The translations under genes and the position numbers were made by a program. 64,000 bases of DNA. Source: Dirofilaria immitis. Its lineage: Eukaryota > Nematoda > Chromadorea > Rhabditida > Onchocercidae. The notes beneath the pieces were generated by a model that saw only the letters and a program-made list of their open reading frames with translations, searched no databases and was not told where the DNA came from. Below, one piece after another: positions 1 to 10,611 of this stretch; the first letter of the stretch is position 1; each line of letters opens with the position of its first letter. The DNA is taken from NCBI GenBank assembly GCA_024305405.1, contig JAKNDB010000079.1, positions 1,422,001 through 1,486,000 on the forward strand, in the 5' to 3' direction.

Positions 1-41
1 AAAATCTGAGTCAATTTTATTTTTTTAAAATGTTCTTGCAG

Positions 42-278
42 CTGTCAATCGACGAATGGTCTCCGACATGTTTAGGACCACTTCGTCTATCTGGTGCAAT
101 GGATGCACGATGGTTGAGTATCGGGGCACGCATTTTCCTACGGAGTATTTGCGAAGAGGCACAAAACTTAACTGCTACGTTCATCAAGGGTGAAAGTGAT
201 CGAAGCATAATGTTATACGATGAAAAAGGATGTTGTCTGAATGATCAGTTTATTAGATTTATAGAAAAGCATCGCTAA
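42..278 (+). CDS. 3' terminal exon of an unidentified gene, possibly Tudor-like
   Basis: The exon starts after a clear acceptor (TTCTTGCAG, ending at 41) in phase 0 and runs 78 codons to a TAA at 276-278. Upstream exons lie outside the window. The peptide contains FLRSICEEAQNLTATF followed by IMLYDEKGCCLND. That strand pattern loosely resembles the end of Tudor/SN-like domains (a hydrophobic strand, then VxLYDxxGxxLND), but I cannot place it in a family with confidence. No membrane segment or catalytic motif is visible. It is probably real coding sequence because of the acceptor, the long open frame and its higher GC than the flanks. Function unknown. Confidence 0.6.
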   Translation: MSIDEWSPTCLGPLRLSGAMDARWLSIGARIFLRSICEEAQNLTATFIKGESDRSIMLYDEKGCCLNDQFIRFIEKHR

Positions 279-1017
279 TTAAGTAGAAATTTGATAATTA
301 GATCGTTTGGGATCAGTAGATTCCTATTTTAAACTTTTAACTGTTTTCGCTTTTAAGCGCCAAACAAAAAGTTAATTTCAGCTACAGCTTATGACAATCA
401 AGCTGAAAAAATTCTGATTTTTGTGAAATATGTTTTCCAATTTGTGTGTAAAAATATTTTGCACGTAATGTATAGGTATTGTATATAAGATATCTGCGAA
501 ATATATACAGTTGTGTATGTGCTTATTTAAATCAACAGTTTTGTTTGGTTGATGGCATTTTACAATGCTTTTCAAAAAAAAAAATGAACACAGCGAAGTT
601 AATTTCATTACCCCATTCAGCTTTTCTTTGTACTTCATGTTTGGAAATGACATTTTGTGCCGTTTCGCGAATTGAATGTGAAGTTTTCTATAGTTATAAA
701 TAAAAAAGTTACAAATTATTAGATATGCTATTTTATTTTGAAAAAATTGTGATGAAGGCGCAGCATTTTTCCAGAATAACTTCAGAAAGATGAATGTCAT
801 TAATACATGTCAGTTGTGGACTGAAACTGAAATCAGTATGAAACGTGCAGGGAGATATTAGTGTATTTTGACTTGGTTTCATTTGATTAAAACAATTTGA
901 TGAATAGGTTGAATACAAAAATGCAGCATGAGTCCATTGAGGGGAGGGAATGTAATTCGGTCACTTATTGGGAAAGTAGCAGTATTAGTTCCTTTTAATC
1001 ATTTATCATACTTGTAG
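279..1017. other. intergenic, 3' flank of first gene and 5' flank of MRPL10
   Basis: AT-rich sequence with stop codons in all frames. The open frames here (for example around 378-800 on the minus strand) have no splice-site support and are low-complexity Phe/Ile/Asn/Lys peptides. Nothing else is seen except the splice acceptor at its right edge. Confidence 0.6.
1009..1017 (+). promoter_or_regulatory. probable spliced-leader acceptor directly abutting the MRPL10 ATG
   Basis: A pyrimidine-rich 3' splice site (ATACTTGTAG) ends exactly one base before the ATG at 1018. No matching upstream exon is needed, because the reading frame starts at that ATG with a plausible mitochondrial presequence. In nematodes this arrangement usually marks SL trans-splicing. 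Seen: the site and its spacing. Inferred: its use for trans-splicing. Confidence 0.5.
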
Positions 1018-2409
1018 ATGCAGTTATCTTTGAAAATATCCAGATTATTGCAATCATTGTTAGATTTTCACTTATGCAAAAGAGGAAAGTCGAATTATCC
1101 ACCGAGACGACCACGATCATATCAAAGACGATTGTATGATGCTGCATTTGAGCCTATGGTACCTCAAGTTCAAAGGATATGTCCTTCATATAAGGAAATT
1201 ACCGATTTCTTTGGGGACCGAAATTTGTCGTAAGTTTATTCCAATTTATTTATTCTTATTTCATTTGGCCATCAAATTCCCTATCGAAAATTCGAATTTT
1301 GATTTCAAGCATTTTAACTTTCAATTTTGCGTCAAGTTGCCGATTTAAATTTGCATTATTTCATTGTGATTTGATACATTATAATTTTTTAGTACACACC
1401 ATATGATATTGCCCTGGTGCAGCATATTCGAGAAAAAATCAAAAATGAAGGCTATCAGGTTATGGGTATTTGTCATAGGCTTGCTGTAAAACAACGAACA
1501 GAATGGTTGACTCGAAATCAGTAAGGTTCCAAAACTTTGCTTCAACTGTTAATTTTTGGGAAGAAAACGTATTATGATGGCAATTATGACGTCCTTGGAT
1601 CGTGAATATTACTGATTGCATCGATTAGATTGGAATGAAATGGAAAATTGTTATAGCTTCTCGCTTTATGTAGTCATTTTAATACCAAGACAAACATTAA
1701 AATTTTAAAATTTCACAAACTTTTCGGGTGATTTTTGAAGGATTTATTTATATTCAGACTGCGTGTAAGTGGTCTCGAATTTCGCGATTATGGTAATCGA
1801 ATTATGATGAAAGTATTTGAAGGCACTCCGTTACAATCACTCAATGATGTAATATTTGTAGCCACAAACTGCCAACTTTTTGGCAAAAATATCGATGCGA
1901 TTAAAGCTATTATAACAGAGTGCGAAAAGATTGATTGGCTAACACCAATAGGTGACTTTTTGGCTCAAATTCCTCTGAATGTGTTTAAAAAATACTGAAC
2001 GCGAATAAATTAAACAGAATAATTTAGCAATTGATCAGACAGAATAATTTAACGTGAACTTTTTAAGAGAGCCTTTCTACATGGGTTTAGTCCATCACCG
2101 ACGACCATGTTGCCTGCAATAGTCCCGTCGCGTTCATCGTAGATTCTTAGACTAATTTTACTTTTAGCTATATTCTGATTCCGGGTTCATATAGACATAT
2201 AAATGCAGTTACTTTTAGCTGTTGTTTATGGACCTCGAATATTATCGATATCGGAAGTAAAAGAATTATGCAAATTACCATCATTAGAAAATCATCGTGC
2301 TCAAACAGTACAGATGCTATCGATGCCATCTAATGAACTTATTTCGACACTTAGTTATCATATCATGGATACGATCAGAATCTTGGATTTTATTAAGGAA
2401 TCAAAATGA
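1018..2409 (+). CDS. mrpl-10: mitochondrial large-subunit ribosomal protein uL10m (MRPL10)
   Basis: Component of the L7/L12 stalk base of the mitoribosome. Exons: 1018-1230, 1393-1520, 1758-1951, 2219-2409, about 241 aa (human about 261). The N-terminus is basic and Leu-rich (MQLSLKISRLLQSLL), as expected for a matrix-targeting presequence. The body matches the family pattern: IREKIKNEGYQVMGICHRLA, then an RNQLRVSGLEFR segment, IMMKVFEGTPL, and LTPIAVVYGPRILS near the C-terminal third. The exon 2/3 and 3/4 junctions join in phase. The exon 1/2 junction does not: exon 1 reads TCG|TAAGTT, and one extra G (TCG|GTAAGTT) would give both a consensus donor and the right phase, so a collapsed GG at 1230 is likely. 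It converges with DAP3, another mitoribosomal gene, 309 bp away. Confidence 0.88.
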
Positions 2410-2718
2410 ATTACTATTTTAACGTGAATATTTTAACTTCTCTGTATAAATTCTGTGAATTCTTCGACTCAAATGAAGCAATTTATGGCAATCTATCTCG
2501 AGAAGTTATTGTATTAAAACTTATACCCTTCTCGACAAGCATCTTACATGAGTCGTGAAACTGAAATCAAACTTGCAATGAAATCAGATTCCAAAACTTC
2601 ACATTTTTTCAAATCAGATTTTCTAAGATATAAAACTCCCAATACTCAAGATATATTACAAGTTGATTACTTATTGTAGGAGTGGAATAGGCAGAAAAAA
2701 ATAATTTTTATTCTTACA
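2410..2718. other. convergent 3' flanks of MRPL10 and DAP3
   Basis: A 309-bp spacer between two stop codons that face each other. It holds the DAP3 poly(A) signal at 2707-2712 on the minus strand. No coding frame is supported. Confidence 0.6.
2707..2712 (-). terminator. AATAAA polyadenylation signal of DAP3
   Basis: A canonical AATAAA on the minus strand, starting 6 nt after the DAP3 stop codon (2719-2721). Confidence 0.5.
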
Positions 2719-5592
2719 TCAGACAAAAGCACAAATTCGTTCATAATAATACGGATTCCTTCCACTTAAAAACTTTAGCTCTTTTTTTGCTCGTTCTGTG
2801 CGACCTGAAAATAGCTTCACGAAATCTAGAAGATGTGATATTGTGAAATTTAATGTGAAATAAGTTTCTTATCAAAATTCCATTCTTTTCAGGATTAGGA
2901 AATTATATTTACTTCAAGAGGACTAAAGATTATATAAATTGAAATATTTCTATGCTTATATTACCTGTTGGGACTTCATTGAATTCTTTATAAGTTTGAA
3001 GGCCTAATCAAATTTTACCTGATTCAGAAGCAATCCAATTCTTCTCAAAATAGTAATCATATAGAGTATCCATCTCTTCGGTCGTATACAATGAAGTTTC
3101 AACGGGTATAAAAGGCTCGATTTTTTCTATGTCCTATAATAAGGATTCATCAAATTCATCTTTCAATGAAATTTAAAAGAACCGAAATTTTCCAGCTGAA
3201 CTGACTTCCCCGAAAAGTTCCAACGGTGTTTCTAACGGTACTGTAAGGTGATCGCGTGCATCACTTATTTCCCTTTATCGGCAACCAACAAACATGCACC
3301 ATTCGTCTAAAAATAAAGGCTATTTCCAAAGGAAAAAGAACTCAATTATAAGAAAACTTATACCAAAAATTTCACAAAAAATGTTAGATTAAAATTATTT
3401 CCGTTGAGAAAATAAACCTACCCAATCATTTCGCAGTAACTTCCGAAGATGATGGATCAAAGTAAAATATTTCGGATCTACAAATTTATGATTTCTGTCC
3501 TTCATTGTTGTTTTACCGAAAAGCGAGTTTGCATGATCGATTGTCACAAGTAATGGAAACTTGCCAGTGCTACAATGGTGCGTTAACTCTCGAATTAAAC
3601 CACCAACACAGTCTGACGATAAAGAAGGAGCAGAGAGACCCTGAAATGAAATAAAGTTTTGTTGCCATTTACTTGCATTCTCTCTTACCTCCATATTCAA
3701 ATAGATCGTAGAAACACAATGTAACCAAATTTGGAATTATCATAAAAGAATTAATGCTAATTTTATTAAAAGAATTACAATGTCAACGATATTTGTAATT
3801 GGTTCTCCTGCTCTTGTTTCCTCTACCTTGGACCATTTGTAATCTTTCTGAGTTTTACATTCCTGTAATTGCATCAAAATTTGGGAGAAAGACAAGAGAA
3901 ACGTTTTACGAGTAACTGAAATGACTGTTTTGGTTCTGTTTTACAAATTTTTTAAAATTCAAGCTAACTGAGAGGAAAAAAACCTTAAGTTTTTCCCAAT
4001 TCGGTGTATTCATCAGTTTGAATCTTCTTAGAATTTGTTGGCTAAGTACTGGAAAATCAATACGGCCTTCACGATAAGTTGACGGTTTTGCTTCATCATA
4101 ATCCCTCATAATTGTTATCACTGCAAATTTGCATATCTATTACAGCAGAAAAATGCAAGTGCCCTTCCTAGTCAATACCGACTTTCCATAATGTGATAAA
4201 GAAATAAAGATACTCGACTGTGTAGTATATAATTCAAATGTTTACGTAAATCATATTGAAGAGATTGAAGATAGATATCAATATAATTTATCCACTTTGA
4301 CAACTACTATTTACTCCGAATCAAAATTAATCGTCAGGAATTCAGATTGTAAATTATCTGAAACCAAAAAGAAAGAACAACAAAAGCTGGAAAATATTAT
4401 TGTTGATACTTACCGTTCGGTATTGTAAATATTATCCAACCTTGCCTCCATACATGATAAATTGTTTGGAAAACAGTCATCGATTTACCTGTACCCCATC
4501 GTCCCCATAGCACTATGCGTAAATTTGGAATATTCATACCTACCAACTAAAAAGCGACAAAAATATTGCTCAGAGAAAAATAATTAATAGTTTTATCTCA
4601 TTTTACATCATCCGAAATATGAAGTGTCAACCAAAAATATACTTTAAAGTCATATCAAATTAACATCTTAGCAAGAACAATTTAATTTGATGTTATTTAC
4701 TGGTTATATAATTTGAGTTCCATTAGTGTTCAAAATTCCTTCATATATAAAATTTACCACAGTTTTTCGCCAAAATTTTTTAGGAATGATAGGCAAATTA
4801 GAGATTTATTTTCGAAGTGCCTGTTTTTCGAGAAATGAAAACTGTTTATCAACTTCTCAAAAAGATATACTTATTCATTTGTGTTGAATGAATGTTAAAA
4901 TATGATACCAATAATATATGACACCAAAAAGCAAACCTTTAAACATGTAGTTGCTTCAAGTGTTGGTCGTCTGTACAACCAAACACATTCATTCAATGTT
5001 TCTACTTGTTTCCGAAATTTCGGAGGCAACATAAACCGGTAATATAGTGTATCAATGTCTTCATTGCTCACTTGATACAGGCGACCCAAGTCTTCTGCAG
5101 TTAAAGCGGTCTGAAGTGTAATTTCATAAAAGCACTTAAATTCACAGTTAATTGCTGAGAAAGATTTAAAAAAAAACAAACAAATAAATTTCAAATGGAT
5201 CCATCAAGATATAAAATCACTCTTAGAATTGTTCTGTTCATATAGAAAGTAACTGTTTCCGATGTAATGTCAGTGAATGAAGAAATTCTATGTAAGGATT
5301 TCCATTCGGAGATAGGTTCTCTTATAAATATAATAAATCCAAAACTCCTTTTCGTAAGGAAAACATACCGGATCATTTGTACTTGTTATTCGATAAAATC
5401 TGTTGCACAAAGGCACTAGCTGAGTTGATTTCACTGAAAACAATGAGGATGATATTTCAATTCATCCGAAGAAAATCCAATAAAACTTTTCCTTTCATTA
5501 AATTTTAGTTACGAATAATGAAACTCACAAATTATGAAGCGCTGTCCATAAGTAGCACTTCGTATTAAATGCGGAAACAAATTCGTGATCAT
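2719..5592 (-). CDS. dap-3: mitochondrial small-subunit ribosomal protein mS29 / death-associated protein 3
   Basis: GTP-binding protein of the mitoribosomal small subunit head. Exons from the start: 5529-5592, 5369-5433, 4937-5110, 4414-4546, 3984-4120, 3779-3862, 3422-3640, 3206-3306, 3019-3133, 2719-2804; about 392 aa (human 398). The N-terminus looks like a presequence (ITNLFPHLIRSATYGQRF). Family landmarks in order: TALTAEDLGRLYQV, PPKFRKQVETLNE, the Walker A loop GRWGTGKSMT, KWSKVEETRAGEP, LLVTIDHANSLFGKTTMK, LIHHLRKLLRNDW, then PFIPVE and a C-terminus ending AKKELKFLSGRNPYYYERIC. All junctions agree in phase except within exon 8, which is 101 nt but must be 102. The frame breaks at the AAAGGG tract near 3268-3278, and one extra A restores it. 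This is most likely an indel error rather than a pseudogene. DOHH lies upstream on the same strand. Confidence 0.9.
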
Positions 5593-6210
5593 CTCAATCA
5601 AATTCGCAAAAAAATTCAGAACTTATAACCCAAATAACAAGTGAAAAAGTCACCACATTCTGACAATCGTAAGAATTATCTGACCGCTAAAAAAATTATA
5701 ATTATCAAGGGCAAAAAATAGCTATAAAAAATCATTTAATCTACGGAATCGGTAAAATAATCAAAGAACACAACATGTATATTCACTCTCTATCACCTTC
5801 CTGCAAACTAAACGAATTTTAAATTCTACGAATATATTGTTTTAGCGAACGGACAAAAACTCAGCAAAATAAAGATGACTGCTAGAGAAATAAAATGCAT
5901 ATATTCTTTTATTAATATGTTACACGCATCAATAACGTTAATAACCATTGTCAACAATAAAATTTCCAAAATTTAAAACTAATCAAATTACAACAATGAT
6001 AAAAGATAACAAGTCAGTACTGATGAACGGTGCCGATTAAGTAAAGCTGCAGAAGAACACTAGAAACATCCATTAATATTTGATCAGGAATGGTATAAAA
6101 ATGTTGGACTTAACATTCGAGTAATTGTGATTCACTGAATCATCAAAACCTTTAGTAGATAAGTACCACGATAACTAGAAGAACTATTCTTAATTTAGAT
6201 TTCAATAAAT
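5593..6210. other. spacer between DOHH and DAP3 (same strand)
   Basis: 618 bp between the DOHH stop and the DAP3 start, both on the minus strand. It is AT-rich with no supported frame. The spacing is larger than in typical nematode operons, so co-transcription is possible but not shown. Confidence 0.5.
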
Positions 6211-8683
6211 CTAATTCCAGGAATTGATTAACGCATATTGAAATTGACCGCTACTCTCATATTCTGCCATATCAAGTGCCACTTCGCAACTTTCTCGTAC
6301 AACACGCTGCAAATAACATTTTTTCGGTGTTTAAAAGTCTTTCTCCTTTATTTTAATTTAAAAACCAATTACAATTGGAATTTCGACAAAACAAAAGATT
6401 CATTAAAAACCAATTTTATGACTGAAGCGATTAAAGTCATTAACCAATAATTCTTACACAATTCTTATGGAGGCAGCACAAAAGGCAATTAAGTAAGGAA
6501 TTATTTGCAGATTTATCATGTTGCTTAAGCATTATTGCAGTTGCCTGTCAAAAATTTAAAGCAAGTTTATAGGCATACTTCGGGATCACTTCGAAACTTC
6601 CTTAGCACTTCTTTGCATTCTTTGGTTGCTATTGCTCCTAAAGCTTCGGCACATTCATGCCGCACCATATGATTTTCTTCTTTATTTTCTAGGGAATGTA
6701 TCAATTCTGCAACTACTATCGGCGATTGTGCTTGACCCAAAGCATAAGCAACTTCATGCCGAAATAATGCGCTGTCACTACAAGTCAGTCCTAAAATCAG
6801 ATCAAATATTCATTAATTTGGAACAGTAGACTATAATTAAAGCTGGTAGTTTCCAAGATGGCAAACAATGAAGATGACTTGTGATATTAATAATAAGTGA
6901 TAAAATATAGCTCAATAGTAATAATAATAATAAACACGAGAAAAATTAAATGAGTATCAGAATTTAATAAAACCTTCAATGATTTCACTAGTAAAAAAGC
7001 TTAAACACTACAACTATTCTGTTACATCTAAAACAAACAATGAATACTATATTTATGATCAATCCACAAATTACAAAAGCGGAAAATTTTGTAAATATGA
7101 AATGAAGACCTTTTGCAAGTGCTTTTATAGATTCATCTGTATTGATATTCCGAAGACTGAACAGAGCTTGATACCGTTCCCATAACGGTTTTGCCGTATC
7201 TGTCAAAATCAAAGAAAGCTTATCAATATTGGTTTCAGCTGAGGCAGGAGTTGGATCTGCAAATGGAATTATATTATCTGCAAAAATTTCTTCCAAGAGT
7301 AGCATATCAAATGATAACCATATGAGGAAATATGTTAATCAGCATTCCAAGTCCTTTTATTAGTACCTCATATTTTCATTATTTAACATTTCTTTTCACT
7401 TTTCTTTGCTTAAGAAATTTAAATAGCAAATGGTTTACCAAATAATATTCCTAATAGAAATTTCGACATGAAAACTACTGCAAAATTAGGTTGAAAATGG
7501 AAAGGTTTAAAATAACTTCTAAAAATAAATTGCTAATATACAATACCTCTTTTATTTGTAAAATTTATATTCATGGTAATATTATTTCTAATATGATATA
7601 TTAGATTCCATTTTAATATTCAGCTGTAATGATAATTTCGAACCTACTGAATTATATGGACTTTTTCCCCATCTTCTCTATAATCATTTTTACTTTCTTG
7701 AAGCCACCTTATCCTTCGCAATGCTAAGCTACACGTTTCTGCAAGAGCTTGAGCTTCATCGTTTACGTATTTCTCAAGGACAGCCGTAGAAGAACAAGAA
7801 CCAATTGCTCCTAATGCTTCACCTGCCTCATGGCGTACAATAATCTCTGAAATTTATACATTTCCTTAAAGTTAAGATCAAGTCAACCTTCCATGATTAT
7901 TTACTAACTTATTTTTGCATTTTAAACAGATTCTAACCAACCTTGATTTTCATCCTTAAGCACAGCTTCAAGAATAGGTATCGCTGTTTCATTCTGTGTT
8001 TGACCAAGACAGTAAGCTAATTCATGCTTCAAGAGAGCGGATGGATCATCAAAGCATTGTCCAATCCACTTAACTGAACGGTCACATCCGAGATTACGTA
8101 AAATGAAAAGAGCTCGAAATCGCGCACAGAGTGATTGCCTGAAAATATCTTTAGCATACCATAAATTAAAAAAAAATCTCTGGCATACCATCCGACAGAA
8201 TTTTATATATTTCAGAGAATAAGAAAAAAAATGAATTTTGTAAACTCAAATTCTGATATTGAAAAGTTCCTTCTAACAACAAAATATTTTGTTTTTGAAA
8301 AAAGCCAGATAAAACTTTAATGAATTATATTTTGCTTCATCAACCCATTTACTATTTAAAATACGTATATATTACGTGAAATAGTTAAAATGATTTTTTG
8401 TGGAGCTTCAGCCAAACATAATTTGTGATCTCCACAGTAATTCTACACGATTTATTATAATTACATTCTGCAGGAAGGTAGAAATTTATAATTCATGTCG
8501 TCGATAAACGGATATTTCACGGATTTCGTATATTATAGCGATATCTTCGGCACGACAATAAGTTTAAATATCAAAACCCAAAAATAAATAGAAAGCAAAT
8601 ATTACAAATCTTTTGGATTCATACTTGCTATCATTTAGTAATCGGCCAATTACGTCGATCTCGGAATCGGTTCGCATTTTCAT
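6211..8683 (-). CDS. dohh-1: deoxyhypusine hydroxylase (HEAT-repeat di-iron enzyme)
   Basis: Hydroxylates deoxyhypusine on eIF5A to complete hypusine. Exons from the start: 8625-8683, 7942-8138, 7694-7846, 7110-7277, 6579-6790, 6211-6306; 885 nt, 294 aa (human 302), with no frame problem. Two halves of HEAT-type repeats carry the four His-Glu iron ligands: KHELAY in exon 2, [13 protein letters not shown] in exon 3, [11 protein letters not shown] and [13 protein letters not shown] in exon 5. The C-terminus has [18 protein letters not shown]. All ligands are present, so an active enzyme is expected. The exon 3 donor is taken as CAAGAAA|GTAAAA, which gives RRIRWLQEN and keeps the phase. An in-frame extension to a later stop in the intron was rejected. 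The start is the first ATG in the frame (8683); a second Met lies two codons later. Confidence 0.93.
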
Positions 8684-10418
8684 TGATTCAATCTGTTTTG
8701 GATACCCTTCAAAAATGTGTAATTAACTTCATCATAAATACTCATAAATTAAATTTAGCTTTCTAGAATATCATACACAATGTTAATCCAATATTCTAAA
8801 GATGCCAGAGATGATACGACATCTGAGAATGACATCATTACTAATGATGCCATTAGAATATGTTACTAGAAACTAACAGCTACTAAACTACTGTCCATCA
8901 AAGTGATAACATCAGCTTAAGATTAGTAATATAGTATCAATATAAGCAATGAATTAAATAATTATTCGTAAATGATTTACCAATGACTATGTGGAACACC
9001 AGTTATGTTGAACTGTTACTATAATATATCATATGGTATGAATTCAATATAAGACACATTTCTAAAGCCTTCTTCTCTCATCGCCTTGACCAAAGATAAT
9101 CAATTTTTTCCGTGTGACTACTAAACTTCTAACTAACAAAGATACGTATTCGACCGTCAGATATGCATATGTATAACGTAACGTAATATATATTGTCAAC
9201 CGTGAAATATGCTTGATGGTTAGTGCCTATAATTGCATAACCTAGGTATTTTACGGCCAGCCGTGCATACGTTACATGTAACGTGTTACATATGAAAGAC
9301 TGAAGATGTGCTTGTTGATTTATGCTGAGCGCTGCGCTTGACGTGTGTTGCGCAAACCATGCAGTGTTTGTTAGACGTGGTTTTTTGTTGTGCTATTTGA
9401 AACGGAATGTATTTCTGATTTATGATTTTATTTTTCACGTATTTTCACGCAGTATTGATTTTTTATTCTTTTTTGAAATTGAAAACGAAGGTAATTTCTT
9501 CTGAATGCTTTGATGAATTTGAATAAATAAGAAAATAAAACAGCATAATTCGTACTATGATAGATGTAAGGAAGCTTATTTTTATGTCTGAAATTTGTTG
9601 ATATTAAAAACACTATAAATAAACGAAGTTTAATTATAGTATCAAGATGATATTTGTTTGATAAAACTTTTCAAATAAGGATTATCACTATATTATATTG
9701 GCAAATGTCTTATAAGTTCAAATTATGCAAAATCCTGTATATTTGTTGTTAAAGTATTGTATATTATTCTATTTATGATTATGCAGCCATATTTAGTGGA
9801 CTATGAACAAAAGTTACTAATTATCCCTGGCCATCAGTACTTGACTGATGGGTTTTGTTGAGAGAGAGAAAGAGAAAAAAACAAGGTATACCAAAAATTT
9901 ATTCCTCAATTTTTTTTCGTTTGCTAAATATAATATTCAGAACGAGTTAGGATGACATTCCACCTTTACAGGTGTTTGTCTTATAATATTGTAATTATTA
10001 AAAAACTTAATTATAGTTAGGTCTAAAGTCATCATTTGAACTCATATCTTCTTTTTGTTGTTTTTTTCTTTTTTTTTTTTTTTTTTCTAACAGAGTAATC
10101 AGATCGATGAGATGTCACTCGAGAAGAAATAAACTCGATAGCATTAAAAAGTGGGGAAATGAAGATGTCTTCATGGTTTTACGTCATTCTTATGTGACCG
10201 CTAACATATTATCTCTCAATATTTGTTTTCATTTTTGATCATTCCTAGATCAGATTTATGTCAGAAGTAGATAAATTTACTGCATATTTCTCTAACTTAC
10301 AATTTCTTTTTTTTTTAATTTTTGGTTCTTAACAATTTCATACATTTTGTTTATCTCTTTATTCGATCATTCCATTATGATAATTTCTGCAAAATTATGA
10401 TTTCACTTCGTAGAACTC

Positions 10419-10451
<33 letters not shown>

Positions 10452-10596
10452 AGCTTTTAAATAACACTTCAATTCTTATTATTCTTATTTACTCATTTCC
10501 ATATCTTCCTTGCATAATTTGCAACTCTATTTTAATTTTCGTTATCAGCAGAAGTGGTTCTACAACCATCGTTATAAAATGTAGCGATTTTCACTG
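8684..10596. other. divergent intergenic region between DOHH and mut-7/EXD3
   Basis: About 1.9 kb that should hold both promoters. Visible structure: an inverted repeat with 8-bp arms (CATCATTA/TAATGATG) near 8832-8848; a cluster of related CCGT...ATGC motifs and the 14-bp palindrome CGTTACATGTAACG at 9270-9283; a GA-rich run at about 9859-9876; a poly-T tract at 10061-10087; and a CT dinucleotide run at 10422-10450. No supported gene. A 43-codon frame at 10109-10240 after a poly-T/AG is not convincing. Confidence 0.5.
10422..10450 (+). repeat. (TC)n microsatellite
   Basis: An uninterrupted run of about 14 TC dinucleotides, 150 bp upstream of the mut-7/EXD3 start. Confidence 0.9.
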
Positions 10597-10599
10597 ATG

Positions 10600-10609
10600 G
10601 ATATTTCAG
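10600..10609 (+). promoter_or_regulatory. possible spliced-leader acceptor of mut-7/EXD3
   Basis: GATATTTCAG ends at 10609, 2 nt before an ATG at 10612. If used, it removes the upstream in-frame ATG at 10597 and makes 10612 the start. The arrangement matches those of MRPL10 and TAF11 in this window. Confidence 0.45.
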
Positions 10610-10611
10610 AG

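Noticed and set aside
3206..3306. DAP3, VPS25, TAF11 and others as pseudogenes because of frameshifts
   Set aside because: The breaks are single bases in homopolymers, the residues on both sides are well conserved, splice sites are intact and corrected lengths match the families. Assembly error is the simpler explanation.
10109..10240. 43-codon frame after a poly-T tract and a CTAACAG acceptor, upstream of mut-7
   Set aside because: Could be a leader exon or small gene, but the peptide has no recognisable feature and the donor is weak, so it was not annotated.
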